64,000 nt of DNA from Zingiber officinale (GCF_018446385.1 NC_055990.1:130956996-131020995); one strand, 5' to 3'; numbered from the stretch's first letter, positions 46,318 through 59,351 are shown. The notes: generated by a model not told the origin, from the sequence alone. Numbers and translations: made by a program.

Positions 46318-47734
46318 GCTATCAATTAGAATCAAGTATATTTCTTGATCAGGGACAAGCCCCATATTCAACAAAAATGTCAAAATTCTGTTGGCTTCCT
46401 CGATATATCCTACTATGTAGAGTGTCTTTATCATTTCATTGCAAGTGTCAAGACCGGGTAAAAATCTACCTTCAAGCATCTTTCCACTATATCTCAAGCA
46501 CTAATTTGTCCACCCATTTCTCAACAGACCAACTATCAGATGATTATATGCCTCGTCATATGGCTTCAGTCCTACTGAAACCATCTCTTCCATCATTTGA
46601 ACAACCTCTTCGATTCTTTCTTCCTGAGAATAAAATGCTATTAGGCAAGTGTAAACATATGAATTCAAGCTACATCCCCTGTTGATCATGTAGTCATTGG
46701 ATTGAAGTGTCAAGTCTAGTTTGGACAACTTGAAATAGCTAGCTACAATCAAAGAACATGTAATATCATTAAACATCATGTTTCTTTGAAGCATTCTCTT
46801 CAAAAGAGGAATTGGTTCTTCAGCCCTATCCTTCTCAATGATCCTAAAAGCTAATGTAGTGCTCACAATAATGTTAGGGGCACATCTATTCCTACGAATT
46901 CTATCCCAAAACACTCACTAACTTTGGCAAAATCCCTTACTTGAGCATCACATCAATTATAACATCAGTCATTATTTGGTTTGTGTATATTCTTCTAACA
47001 AACATATATTCAAATATCTTCCAAGCCAAATTATTCTGATCAGATCTTTATGAAACAAGAAGTATTGTGTTAAAGCCAATTATATTAGCGTCCAATCCAT
47101 GATCTCCAAAGTATTTGCAAGCATCAAACACTTCATTGACCATTCTCTTTTTCGAATACACCTGTAGCAAATTATCAAAAACATGATGTCTAAGAAAACT
47201 GCTTCGTGCGTGTCGAGAACTACCTCAACAATCGATGCATGTTCGGATGCAACTCTCTCTGTATACTTGTTAACTGTCGACTCCAGCAAAGAATATGCAT
47301 CGATAGGCAGACCAGAACGAATAAGAACATGAACAATGAAGCATTAAGATTGGAAGTCATGTTCCAAATGTTTGGTCTAGTAGAACCAATGGAAGAAAGT
47401 TAGTGCATTTTTTTCATCAGTGGGCTCCTTGAGGTAAAGTATTACTCGCTCCACTTGGGGTTCGGTGAGTTGCATTTATCTGAAACCAGCGGTTAGGCTG
47501 TCAAAACTCCAACATTTGTTGCTTATAATGTTGATTATAGAGGAAAGATTGCAAACTTTTGATTCTTTTTGCAGTTGTCAGCAATGGGTTGAGTCTGTGT
47601 GAGAATTATTAGCAGGGAGGTGGAGGGTTGGCAACGAGGGTACAAATTCATTGTCAAAGTAGCGATTTAGATCTTATTTCGAGAAGAGAGTTGGGGAGCA
47701 ATGGAGATGGGCGATGATGCATCGAACTACCGTG
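46318..47734 (-). pseudogene. PPR partial copy, unit U4
   Basis: Keeps a 137-codon frame (46501-46914) because it reads NDYMINRG where most copies read a stop. It still has the GGG frameshift before FWDRI and a stop after LRNGWTN. Another PPR frame lies at 46255-46497. Confidence 0.8.
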
Positions 47735-49154
47735 GCCATCAATTATAATCAAGTATATTTCTTGATCAAGGACAAGCCCCATGATCAACAAAGATGTGAG
47801 AATTATGTTGACTTCCTCGATATTTTCTACTATGTAGAGTGTCTTTATCATTTCATTGCAAGTGCCAAGACCGGGCAAAAAATCCACCTTCAAGCAACTT
47901 TTTACTATATCTCAAGACTGATTTGTCCACATATTTCTTGACAAACCAACTATCAGATGATTATATGTCTCATTATATGATTTCAGTTTTACTGAAACCA
48001 TCTCTTCCATCATTTGAATAGCCTCTTCGATTCTTTCTTCTTGAAAATAAAATCCTATTAGGCTAAGTGTTAATATATGAATTCAAGATGCATCCCCTAT
48101 TGATCATTTAGTCCTTGGTTTGAAGTGTCAAGTCTAGTTTGGACAACTTGCAATAGCTAGGTACAATCAAAAAGCATGCAATATCATTAAGCATCATGTT
48201 TCTTTGCAGCATTCTCTTCAAAAGAGGAATTGGTTCTTCAACCCTTTCCTCCTCAATGATCCTAAAAGCTAATGTAAAGTTCACAATAATGCCAAGGTAA
48301 CATCTACTCCTACGAATTCTATCCCAAAACACTCACTAACTTTAGCAAAATCCCTTCCTTGAGTATCACATCAATCATAAATTCAGTCACTGTTTGGTTT
48401 AGGTATACTTTTCATACAAACATATATTCAAAAATCTTTTAAGCTAAATTATTCTATTCAGATCTTTGTGAAACATGATGCATTCTTTTAAAGCTATTTA
48501 TATTAGCGTCTGACCCATGATCTCCAAACTATCAGCAAGCATAAAATACTTCGTTGACCATTTTCTTCTTTGAATACACTTGCAGCAAATGATCAAAAAC
48601 ACGATGTCCGGGAAAAACTACTTCGTACGTGTCAAGAACTACCTCAATAATCGATGCATGTTTGGATGTAACTCTCTCTGTATACTTGCTGACCGTTGAC
48701 TTCAGCAAAGCAGGCGCATCGATAGGAAGACCAGAACAAATAAGGACATGAATAATGAAGCATTAAGATTGCAAGCCATGATCGAAATGTTTGGTTTGGG
48801 AGCACCAATGGAAGAAAGTTTCTGCCTTTTTTTCATCAGTGAGCTCCATGAGGTAAAGTATCACTCGCTCCACTTGGGGTCCGGTGAGTTGTACTGATCT
48901 GAAACTAGCGGTTAGGCTGTCAAAATTCCAACCATTGTTACTTACATCGTTGATTATAGAGGAAAGATTGCAAACTTTTGATTCTTTTTACGGTTGTCTG
49001 CAATGAGCTTAGTCTACATGAGAATTATTAGCAGGGAGGTGGAAAGCTTGGCGACGAGCGTACGAATTCATTGTCGAAGTAGCAATTTGGATCATATTTC
49101 GAAATGAGAGTTTGGGAGCAATGGAGATGGGCAGAGAGGCATCAAACTACCGTG
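47735..49154 (-). pseudogene. PPR partial copy, unit U5
   Basis: Frames at 47654-47893 and 48108-48332. Both shared lesions are present. Its sequence near 47940 (TTGACAAACCAACTATC) shows the CACTA target site without an insertion. Confidence 0.78.
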
Positions 49155-50520
49155 GCTATCAATTAGAATTAAGTATACTTCTTGATCAGGGACAAGCACC
49201 TTGTTTCACAAAGATGTCAGAATTCTGTTGGCTTCCTCAATATTACCTACGATGTAGAGTGTGTTTATCATTTTATTGCAAGTGGCAATACCAGGCAAAA
49301 ATCCACCTTCAAGCATCTTTTCACTATATCTCAAGCACTGATTTGTCTACCCATTTCTCAACAGACCAACTATCAGATGATTATATGTCTCGCCATATGG
49401 CTTCAGTCCTACTGAAACCATCTCTTCCATAATTTGAACAGCCTCTTCGATTCTTTCTTCCCGAGAATAAAATCCTATTAGACAAGTGTGAATATATGAA
49501 TTCAAGCTGCATCCCCTGTTGATCATTTAGTCGTTGGATTGAAGTGCCAAGTCTAGTTTGGACAACTTGCAATAGCTAGCTACAATCAAAGAACATGTAA
49601 TATCATCAAACATCATGTTTCTTTGCAACATTCTCTTCAAAAGAGAAATTGGTTCTTCAACTCTATCCACCTCAATGATCCTAAAAGCTAATGTAGTGCT
49701 CACAATAATGTCAGGGGAACATCTACTCATATGAATTCTATCCCAAAACACTCACTAACTTTGGCAAAATCCCTTCCTTGAGCATCACATCAATTATAAC
49801 TTCAGTCGTTATTTGGTTTGAGTATATTCTTCTTACAAACATATATTTAAATATCTTCCAAGCCAAATTATTCTGATCAGATCTCTGTGAAACAAGAAGC
49901 ATTGTGTTAAAGCCAATTATATTAACATCCAACCCATGGTCGCTAAAGTATCTGCAACCATCAAACACTTCATTGACCATTCTCTTTTTCGAATACACCT
50001 GCAGCAAATTATCAAAAACATGATATCTGGGAAAAACTGCTTCGTGCGTGTCAAGAACTACCTCAAGAATCGATGCATGTTTGGATGCAACTCTCTAAGT
50101 ATACTTGTTGACAGCCGACTCCAGCAAATAAATGTGCATCGATAGGAAGACTAGAACGAATAAGAACATGAACAATGAAGCATTAAGATTGCCTTTTTCG
50201 CATTAGTGGGCTCCTTGAGGTAATGTATCACTCGCTCCACTTGGGATTCGGAGATTTGTACTTATCCGAAACCAGCAGTTAGGCTGTCAAAACTCCAACG
50301 TTTGTTGCTTACATTGTTGATTATAGAGGAAAGATTGTAAACTTTTGATTCTTTTTGCGGTTGTCGGCAATGGGCTGAGTCTGCATGAGAATTATTAGCA
50401 GGGAGGTGGAGGGCTTGGCGACGAGCGTACGAATTCATTGTCAATGTAACGATTTGGATCTTATTTCGAGAAGAGAGTTGGGGAGAAATGGAGATGGGCG
50501 GAGAGGCATCGAACTACCGT
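49155..50520 (-). pseudogene. PPR partial copy, unit U6, with short deletion
   Basis: Frames at 49527-49751 and 49738-50007 (LLVSQRSDQNNLAWKIFKYM). At about 50190 the sequence jumps from AAGATTGC to CTTTTTCGCATT; about 55 bp present in other units are missing, which explains the shorter spacing of 1366. Confidence 0.78.
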
Positions 50521-51930
50521 GTCCATCAATTAGAATCAAGTATATATCTTGATCAGGGACAAGCCCCATGTTCAACAAAGATGTCAAAATTCTGTTGACT
50601 TCCTTGATATTTCCTATTATGTAGAGTGTCTTTATCATTTCATTGCAAGTGCCAAGACCGGGCAAAAATTCACCTTCAAGCAACTTTTTACTATATCTCA
50701 AGACTGATTTGTCCATCTATTTCTCGACAGACCAACTATCAGATGATTATATGTCTCATCATATGATTTCAGTTCTATTGAAACCATCTTTTCCATCATT
50801 TGAACAGCTTCTTCAATTCTTTCTTCTTGAAAATAAAATCCTATTAGGCAAGTGTTAACATATGTATTCAAGATGCATCCCCTATTGTTCATTTAGTCCT
50901 TGGATTCAAGTATAGTTTGGACAACTTGAAATAGCTAGGTACATTTAAAGAGCATGCAATGTCATCAAGCATCATGTTTCTTTGCAGCATTCTCTTCAAA
51001 AGAGTAATTGGTTCTTCAACCTTATCCTCCATAATGATCCTAAAAGCTAATGTAGTGCTCACAATAATGTCAGGGTCACATCTACTACTATGAATTCTAT
51101 CCCAAAACACTCACTAACTTTGGTAAAATCCCTTCCTTGAGTATCACATCAATAATAAATTCAGTTGTTGTTCGGTTTGGGTATATTATTTTTACAAACA
51201 TATATTCAAATATCTTCTAAGCCAAATTATTCTAATCAGATCTCTGTGAAACATGAAGCATTGTGTTAAAGCTAATTATATTAGCGTCTGACCCATGATC
51301 TCTAAACTATCAGCAAGCATCAAATACTTCATTGACCATTCTCTTCTTTGAATACACTTGCAGCAAATGATCAAAAACACGATGTCCGGGAAAACTGCTT
51401 CGTGTGTGTCAAGAACTACCTCAACAATTGATGCATGTTTGGATGCAACTCTCTCTGTATACTTGCTGACCGTCGACTCCAGCAAAGCACATGCATCGAT
51501 AGGAAGACCAGAATGAATAAGGACATGAATAATGAAGCATTAAGATTGCAAGTCATGATCGAAATGTTTGGTTTGGGAGAACCAATAGAAGAAAGTTTGT
51601 GCCTTTTTGCATCAGTGGGCTCCTTAAGGTAAAGTATCACTCACTCCACTTAGGGTTAGGTGAGATGTACTGATTTGAAACCAGCGGTTAGGCTGTCAAA
51701 ACTCCAACCTTTGTTGCTTACATCGTTGATTATAGAGGAAAGATTGCAAACTTTTAATTCTTTTTGCGGTTGTCGGCAATGGGCTCAGTCTACATGAGAA
51801 TTAATAGTAGGGAGGTGGAGAGCTTGGCGACGAGCGTACGAATTCATTGTCGAAGTAGCAATTTATATCATATTTCGAGACAAGAGTTGGGGAGCAATGG
51901 AGATGGGCGGAGAGGCATCAAACTACCGTG
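50521..51930 (-). pseudogene. PPR partial copy, unit U7
   Basis: Frames at 50441-50716, 50698-50892 and 50889-51110. Carries both shared lesions. The N-terminal region near 51276-51640 is open only in shifted frames. Confidence 0.78.
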
Positions 51931-53535
51931 GCCATCAATTAGATTCAAGTATATTTCTTGATCAGGGACAAGCCTCATGTTCAACAAAGATGTCAGAATT
52001 ATATTGGCTTCCTCGACATTTCCTACTATGTAGAGTGTCTTTATCATTTCATTGCAAGTGCCAAGACCGGGCAAAAATCCACCTTTAAGCATCTTTTCAC
52101 TATATCTCAACCACTAATTTATCCACCCATTTCTCAACAGACCAATTATTAGATGATTATAAGTCTCGTCATATGACTTCAGTCCTACTGAAACCACCTC
52201 TTCCATCATTTGAACAGCATCTTCGATTCTTTCTTCCTGAGAATAAAATCCTATTAGGCTAGTGTAAACATATAAATTCAAGCTGCATCCCCTGTTGATC
52301 ATTTAGTCCTTGGATTGAAGTGTCAAGTCTCGTTTGGACAACTTGCAATAGCTAGCTACAATCAAAGAACATGTAATATCATCAAACATCATGTTTCTTT
52401 GCAGCATTCTCTTCAAAAGAGGAATTGGTTCTTCAGCCCTATCCTCCTAAATGATCCTAAAAGCTAATGTAGTGCTCACAATAATGTCAGAGGCACATCT
52501 ACTCATATGAATTCTATCCCAAAATACTCACTAACTTTGGCAAAACCCCTTCCTTGAGCATCACATCAATTATAACTTCAGTCATTATTTGGTTTGAGTA
52601 TATTTTTATTACAAAGATATATTCAAATATCTTCCAAGTCAAATTATTTTGATCAGATCTATGTGAAACAGTAAGCATTGTGCTAAAGTCAATTATATTA
52701 GCGTCCAACCAATGATCTCCAAAGTATCTGCAAGCATCAAACACTTCATTGATCATTCTCTTTCGAATACACATGCAGCAAATTATCAAAAACAAAATGT
52801 TTGGATAAAAACTGCTTCATGCGTGTCGAGAATGGGATGGGATCCTCTGGTCCCCTTGTCCTGGTTCACTCCTGGACCGGGACAAGGGGATTGGTGGGAG
52901 GCAATGACCTCCACCTGTTAGCAGGTGGGGGCCATTGCCCTCCACCAATGCAAAAGCTGGACCAGTGAATGGTCCAGTCTTTGTGGACCAGAAGATCCGC
53001 CCCCGTCGAGACTACCTTAATAATCTATGCATGTTTAGATGCAACTCTCTCTGTATACTTGTTGACCGCTGACTCCAGCAAAGCATGCACATCGATAGGA
53101 AGACCAGAACGAACAAGGACATGAACAATGAAGCATTAAGATTGCAAGCCATGTTCGAAATGTTTGGTTTGGGAGAACCAATGGAAGAAAGCTAGCATTT
53201 TTTTTATTTTTTTGGCATCAGTGGGCTCCTTGAGGTAAAGTATCACTCGCTCCACTTTGGGTTCGATGAGTTGTATTGATCTGAAACCAACGGTTAGCCT
53301 GTCAAAACTCCAACCTTTGTTGCTTACATGGTTGATTATAGAGGAAAGATTGCAAAATTTTGATTCTCTTTCCGGTTGTCGGCAATGGGTGAGTATGCTT
53401 GGGAATTATTAGTAGAGAGGTGGAGAGCTTGGCGGCGAGAGTACGAATTCATTGCTGAAGTAGCGATTTGGATCATATTTCGAGACGAGAGTTAGGGAGC
53501 AATGGAGGCAGGTGGAGAGGCATCAAACTACCGTG
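51931..53535 (-). pseudogene. PPR partial copy, unit U8, with MITE
   Basis: Frames at 51868-52110, 52114-52302 and 52514-52795. A 173 bp foldback MITE (52832-53004) interrupts the N-terminal part and accounts for the longer spacing of 1605. Confidence 0.78.
52832..53004. mobile_element. 173 bp foldback MITE in PPR unit U8
   Basis: Ends GGATCCTCTGGTCC and GGACCAGAAGATCC are near-perfect inverse copies, and the middle (GGTGGGAGGCAATGACCTCC and its near inverse) lets almost the whole element fold on itself. GTCGAGA is repeated at 52825-52831 and 53005-53011. Sister units read GTGTCGAGAACTACC at this point, so an 8 bp duplication with one base lost is possible. No coding capacity. The hAT or Mutator type is undecided. 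Confidence 0.85.
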
Positions 53536-54948
53536 GCCATCAATTAGAATCAAGTATATTTTCTTGATCAGCGACAAGCCCCATGTTCGACAAAGATGTC
53601 AGAATTCTGTTGGCTTCCTCAATATTTCCTACTATGTAGAGTGTCTTTATCAGTTCATTGCAAGTGCCAAGATCGGGTAAAAATCCACCTTCAAGCAACT
53701 TTTCACTATATCTCAAGTCTGATTTGTCCACCTATTTCTTGACAAATCAACTATCAGATGATTATATGTCTTGTCATATGGCTTCGGTCCTATTGAAACC
53801 ATCTCTTCCATCATTTGAACAATCTCTTCGATTCTTTCTTCCTAAGAATAAGATCCTATTAGACTAGGTAAACATATGTATTCAAGATGCATCCAGTATT
53901 GATCATTTAATCCTTGGAGTGAAGTGTCAAGTCTAGTTTTGACAACTTGCAATAGCTAGCTGTAAGCAAAGAGCATGCAATATCATCAAACATCATGTTT
54001 CTTTGCAGCATTCTCTTCAAAGGAGTAATTGGTTCTTCAGCCCTATCCTCCTCAATGATCCTAGAAGCTAATGTAGTGTTCAATATAATGCCAGGGGTAC
54101 ATCTATTCATACGAATTCGATCCCAAAACATTCACTAACTTTTGCAAAAGCCCTTCCTTGAGCATCACATCAATTATAACTTCAGTCGTTGTTTGGTTTG
54201 GGTATATTATTCTTACAAACATATATTCAAATATTTTCCAAGCCAAATTATTCTGATCAAATCTTTGTGAAACATGAAACATTGTGTTAAAGCTAATTAT
54301 AATAGCATCCACCCATGATCCCCAAAGTATCTGAAGCATCAAATGCTTCATTGACCATTCTCTTCTTCAAATGCATCTGCAGCAAAAGATCAAAAACACG
54401 ATGTCCGAGAAAAACTGCTTCGTACGTGCCGAGAAGCACCTCCACAATCGTTGCATGTTTAGATGCAACTCTCTCTTTGTATACTTGCTGACCGCCGACT
54501 CCGGCAATGCACATACATTGATGAGAAGGCCAGAACGAACAAGGACATGAACAATGGCAATAAGATTAGAGGCAATGTTCTAAATGTTTGGTCTGGGGGT
54601 ACCAGTGGAAGAATGTTAGCGCCTTTTTGTTCAATGGGTTACTTGAGGTAAAGTATCACTCGCTCCACTGGGGTTCGGTGAGTTGTACTGATCCGAAACT
54701 AGCGGTTAGGCTGTTAAAACTCCAACCTTTGTTGCTTACATCGTTGATTATAGAGGAAAGATTGTAAATTTTTTATTCTTTTTACGGTTGTCGGCAATGG
54801 ACTGAGTCTGCATGGGAATTATTAGCAGGGAGGTGAAGAGCTTGGCGGCGAGAATATGAATTCATTGTCGAAATAGCAATTTGGATCATATTTTTAGATG
54901 AGAGTTGGGGAGCAATGGAGACGGACGGAGAGGCATCAAATTACCATG
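53536..54948 (-). pseudogene. PPR partial copy, unit U9 (promoter-side end)
   Basis: Most upstream unit in reading direction. Frames at 53540-53731, 53907-54131, 54103-54351 and 54293-54514 (KERVASKHATIVEVLLGTYE). The start codon is probably at 54865 (MNSYS). Shared TAA and frameshift are present. At 54949 the repeat ends at ACCATGGC, after which unique DNA begins. Confidence 0.78.
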
Positions 54949-56594
54949 GCTCACATGGAAATAAACCCGGATGAGATGGAGGAGGGTCGAGATTCTGGAC
55001 ACAATATAATCCCTAATCCACCATGTCATTGGATTTGCATCACCTTGGCCAATTCTAAGGCAGCATTTTTTCCGAGGGACTGAAGTAGAGGAATGAAAAT
55101 TCTAAGAGGGCAAAAACGAAGTAAAATTTTCTTGAGTTCATTTCTTAGATTTATGTGAAATGAAGATTTTACCATTAATATATTTTTTACTATTTAATTA
55201 TTTTCTTTATGGACAAATAAATAATTTAAAACGATAAAATAGACAATTTAATATTTCATTTACTTTTTCTTTTTCACCTTTTATCTTTTACAACGAAATT
55301 TTAATTTTTCCTTGCAACTTATCTCTTATTCAAAATAGTTTTGTATGTAGTTTTTTTTTAAAAAAAATTAACAAAAGAAGAATGAAAGCATCTACTTAAG
55401 TTAGACCTGTTATCAAGGTATTCAGCAATGCATTGATCTCACATGACAAACTACATCAATTGTCGATCGGATGAAATATCTCACTTCACCACCGATACGA
55501 ACTTCATGTGTCAAAAAGTGATGTGAGCTCACCTCAGGCGTCAGTTCATTTGGCAAAAGGTGATGTGCGCTTGCCCCAGGCGGCACCCTCCACAAGTGCG
55601 GAGCGTTTGGACCGATATCATGCCAATATGAGTGCAAGTAAGCCAATATGAGTGCAAGTAGTCACGCTACAGTGACCACAACACAAGGATTATGCAAGAC
55701 AAGGGTATAGACTGTTAAGCACTTTCATGGTCTAAAATATGGCAATGTAACTAAAATTTTCAGTGTGTCGTCCATGAGGTAATGTAACTAAAATTTTTAG
55801 TGTGACGGACGACATCGACATGAGGGTTTCCATAAGGCTATCAATTGATCTGCAAGTACTACCATGGGCATACAACTCCATTGCTACCTACTCCAGTGGA
55901 TCTGCAAGGCTTTCCCGGATAAGGAACCCCTCCACCTACTTCTCAGCCTAAAGGTTAACATTCAGCATAGCCATCGATAAGGCACTTTGTCCAATCGACA
56001 CTTCATTCCATCCAGACCGGTCGACACTTCTCATTCCAACTCAGGAGCTTTCAACGATACCAAATATATTTCCCGATAACAATATCAACTTTGACAAGCA
56101 CTCATCCTTCCTATACAGACCTTGACAAAAAGCGAGACAAAAAACAAAGACAGAAACCTCTTTTGTTAAACAAATAAATAAACAAAACACCCTTGTTTCT
56201 CAGAATATGTTATTTACAAATCGAGCACAGAAATTCAAAATTTATGAAACTTCGCTACAATGTAACCAAAAGGTTTAGTAAAAGAAGCTAAATGAAGATC
56301 AGTGCTACAGATGCAATAATCGGGATGTTTGGCTCTTCTAGTAATGTAACTGTAATCAGAGTAATAAAAATGTAACATATTTGTGGATCAAATAGAATTT
56401 TATAGGCAAATCAAACAGATTGAAGTATCATTTGTCAAAATGATTGTTGAGCGAGCAGGCAAACAAAATTTTCATCCAAAAACATTAACAAAAGATTAAA
56501 CTAGCAGGCGTTTTCAGCACAATCAATTAAAAGTTTGAAGTAGAGTTCTCGAGGTTCTCCGAATGCTGATGAGCATAGTGAGATGTGCTGGAGC
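54949..56594. other. intergenic DNA between the PPR array and RPS18
   Basis: The first part is the unique upstream flank of the PPR array, so the original PPR promoter should lie at about 54950-55300 if it survives. The rest is AT-rich. A GC-richer stretch at 55420-55660 has a 74-codon minus-strand open frame without a known domain. 56200-56594 would contain the RPS18 3' UTR. Confidence 0.5.
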
Positions 56595-57996
<1,402 letters not shown>

Positions 57997-58090
57997 GGTG
58001 TCAGCTAGGGTTTCTAAGCACTTCTCGCTGGGAGCGGCGGCAAAGCAAAGAACGAAACCCTAGGAGCAGACGATCTATTTATTTGGGGGT
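57997..58090 (-). promoter_or_regulatory. RPS18 5' leader with AAACCCTAG (telo-box-like) motifs
   Basis: On the minus strand the leader contains AAACCCTAGC shortly before the ATG, and the plus strand shows GAAACCCTAGG at about 58054-58064. Such telo-box words are common near the starts of plant ribosomal protein genes. The transcription start itself is not determined. Confidence 0.5.
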
Positions 58091-58396
58091 AAATTGCTTT
58101 TCCCACACATCCCCTCTCTCTTCCCTGTTAAATGACCATTTTACTCTTCTTCTTTAAAATAACAAGTTATTTTATTTTTCTAATTTTATTTACTTTCTTA
58201 GATTTATTTTTTTCAATTTTATTAATTCCTTAATTTTATTTTTTAAAATAAATTTTATTTATTATTTCTTCATCAAAATTTTTTTATTTTTTATCCATAT
58301 TTTACTTTTAAATTTTTTATAAATAATAACCCCTAAAATCTACTATTAAAAAAAACAAAGATTATAAGATATCGAATCCTCTATCCCAATATCACT
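58091..58396. other. AT-rich upstream DNA of RPS18
   Basis: Very AT-rich with long T and A runs. No gene seen. Confidence 0.6.
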
Positions 58397-58719
58397 TGTC
58401 CCGTGTCCTACTCATTGCCCCAGCCCATCGTCTGCGGCACCGTCGGCGGCCTCCGACCGTCGCCCCGATTAAAACTATATTCTAGGACGAAGGTGAATGC
58501 GGTCGCCATCGACGCGATCAACCCCGAAATTCGGTCGGATTTGAGTAAACTTTTCTTCGTCAACGATCTGAGTCTCTGCTTAAATTCGACCGAATTTTGA
58601 CGTCGATCGCCCTGATAGTGACCCTCGGGTTCACCTTCCCTTAGGGTATAGTTCTGGTCGGGGTGACGACCAAAGACCATCAGTAATGGGCTCGAGGTGA
58701 CGAGTGAGATAGGAGGACA
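58397..58719. mobile_element. foldback (MITE-like) element, about 320 bp
   Basis: The two halves are imperfect inverse copies: TGTCC...CTACTCATTGCCCC...AGCCCAT at the left against its inverse at 58690-58719, GTCGCCCCGATTAAAACTAT against its inverse near 58640-58665, and AAATTCGGTCGG against CCGAATTT in the centre. Much richer in GC than the flanks. No target duplication was settled. The 58403-58600 and 58408-58680 open frames are by-products. Confidence 0.6.
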
Positions 58720-58990
58720 GAGAAAATTGAGGACAAAAGATCCAATCTCATATTACAAATATAAAAAAAGCATGACATTTTTACCGAGAAAATACTTAAA
58801 AAATAAAAAAATGATATAAAGGTAAATAATATGATGGGACTGAGAAAGAAGTGTGTGCGAAAATCTACGACTAAAAAATAAATAAAAGATTATAAATATA
58901 TATTAAAAAATTTTAAAAAATTAAAATTATAAAAAAATTGATTAAAAAAACAAAAATCAACAAAATAAAATACACCGCAGGCTAATATTC

Positions 58991-58993
<3 letters not shown>
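58720..58993. other. AT-rich intergenic DNA
   Basis: No gene or element recognised. It ends with GCAGGCTAATATTCC, which is mirrored on the far side of the TA run. Confidence 0.5.

Positions 58994-59077
<84 letters not shown>
58994..59077. repeat. (TA)n microsatellite, 84 bp
   Basis: About 42 TA units, flanked by GGCTAATATTCCTC on the left and GGAATATTAGCC on the right, which are inverse copies, so the whole forms a long hairpin. Confidence 0.97.
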
Positions 59078-59079
<2 letters not shown>

Positions 59080-59139
59080 AATATTAGCCCATGTATTTCT
59101 AGTGCGGTTGCCCCGACGGCCCCGTGACCGATCAGATCT

Positions 59140-59295
59140 CCCGACGGCCGTCGCATCGATCGATTTTTCGATCCAGACCGATCAGGAGTTTCCTTGATCG
59201 GTCAGGAGGTTCCCTGACCGATCAGGAGTTTCCCTGATCGGTCTGTTGACCGATCAGGAGGTTCCCTGATCGGTCCACAGACCGATCAGGAATAT
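59140..59295. repeat. cluster of GACCGATCAGG palindromes
   Basis: Seven or more copies of GACCGATCAGG or its inverse (CCTGATCGGTC), alternating with GAGTTTCC and GAGGTTCC spacers. Because both orientations are mixed, the cluster can fold in many ways. No ORF or known family. Confidence 0.8.
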
Positions 59296-59347
59296 ACGTG
59301 GACTAAACCGCACCGATATCGCAGCATAAGCACCGCAGGTTAACATT

Positions 59348-59351
<4 letters not shown>

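Larger units (their letters stand above)
36259..54948 (-). repeat. tandem array of ten ~1.42 kb units from the 5' part of a PPR gene
   Basis: Every unit starts on the plus strand at a GCCATCAATTAGAAT-like word: 36259, 42062, 43478, 44899, 46318, 47735, 49155, 50521, 51931, 53536, with the array end at 54949. Spacings are 1416, 1421, 1419, 1417, 1420, 1366, 1410, 1605 and 1413; the first is 1430 once the CACTA is removed. The 1605 unit holds a MITE and the 1366 unit has a deletion of about 55 bp. All units are in the same orientation. Each spans the 5' leader, start codon and most PPR motifs, up to the LILIDG codons. Confidence 0.93.

Noticed and set aside
42089-53867. Many plus-strand ORFs of 60-136 codons recurring every 1.4 kb
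   Set aside because: They are antisense shadows of the minus-strand PPR units.
55422-55646. 74-codon minus-strand ORF
   Set aside because: No known domain, no splice or promoter context; probably chance.
59140-59295. CRISPR-like repeat-spacer array
   Set aside because: Repeats are in mixed orientation, spacers are nearly identical and about 8-15 bases, and the DNA is a plant nuclear genome.
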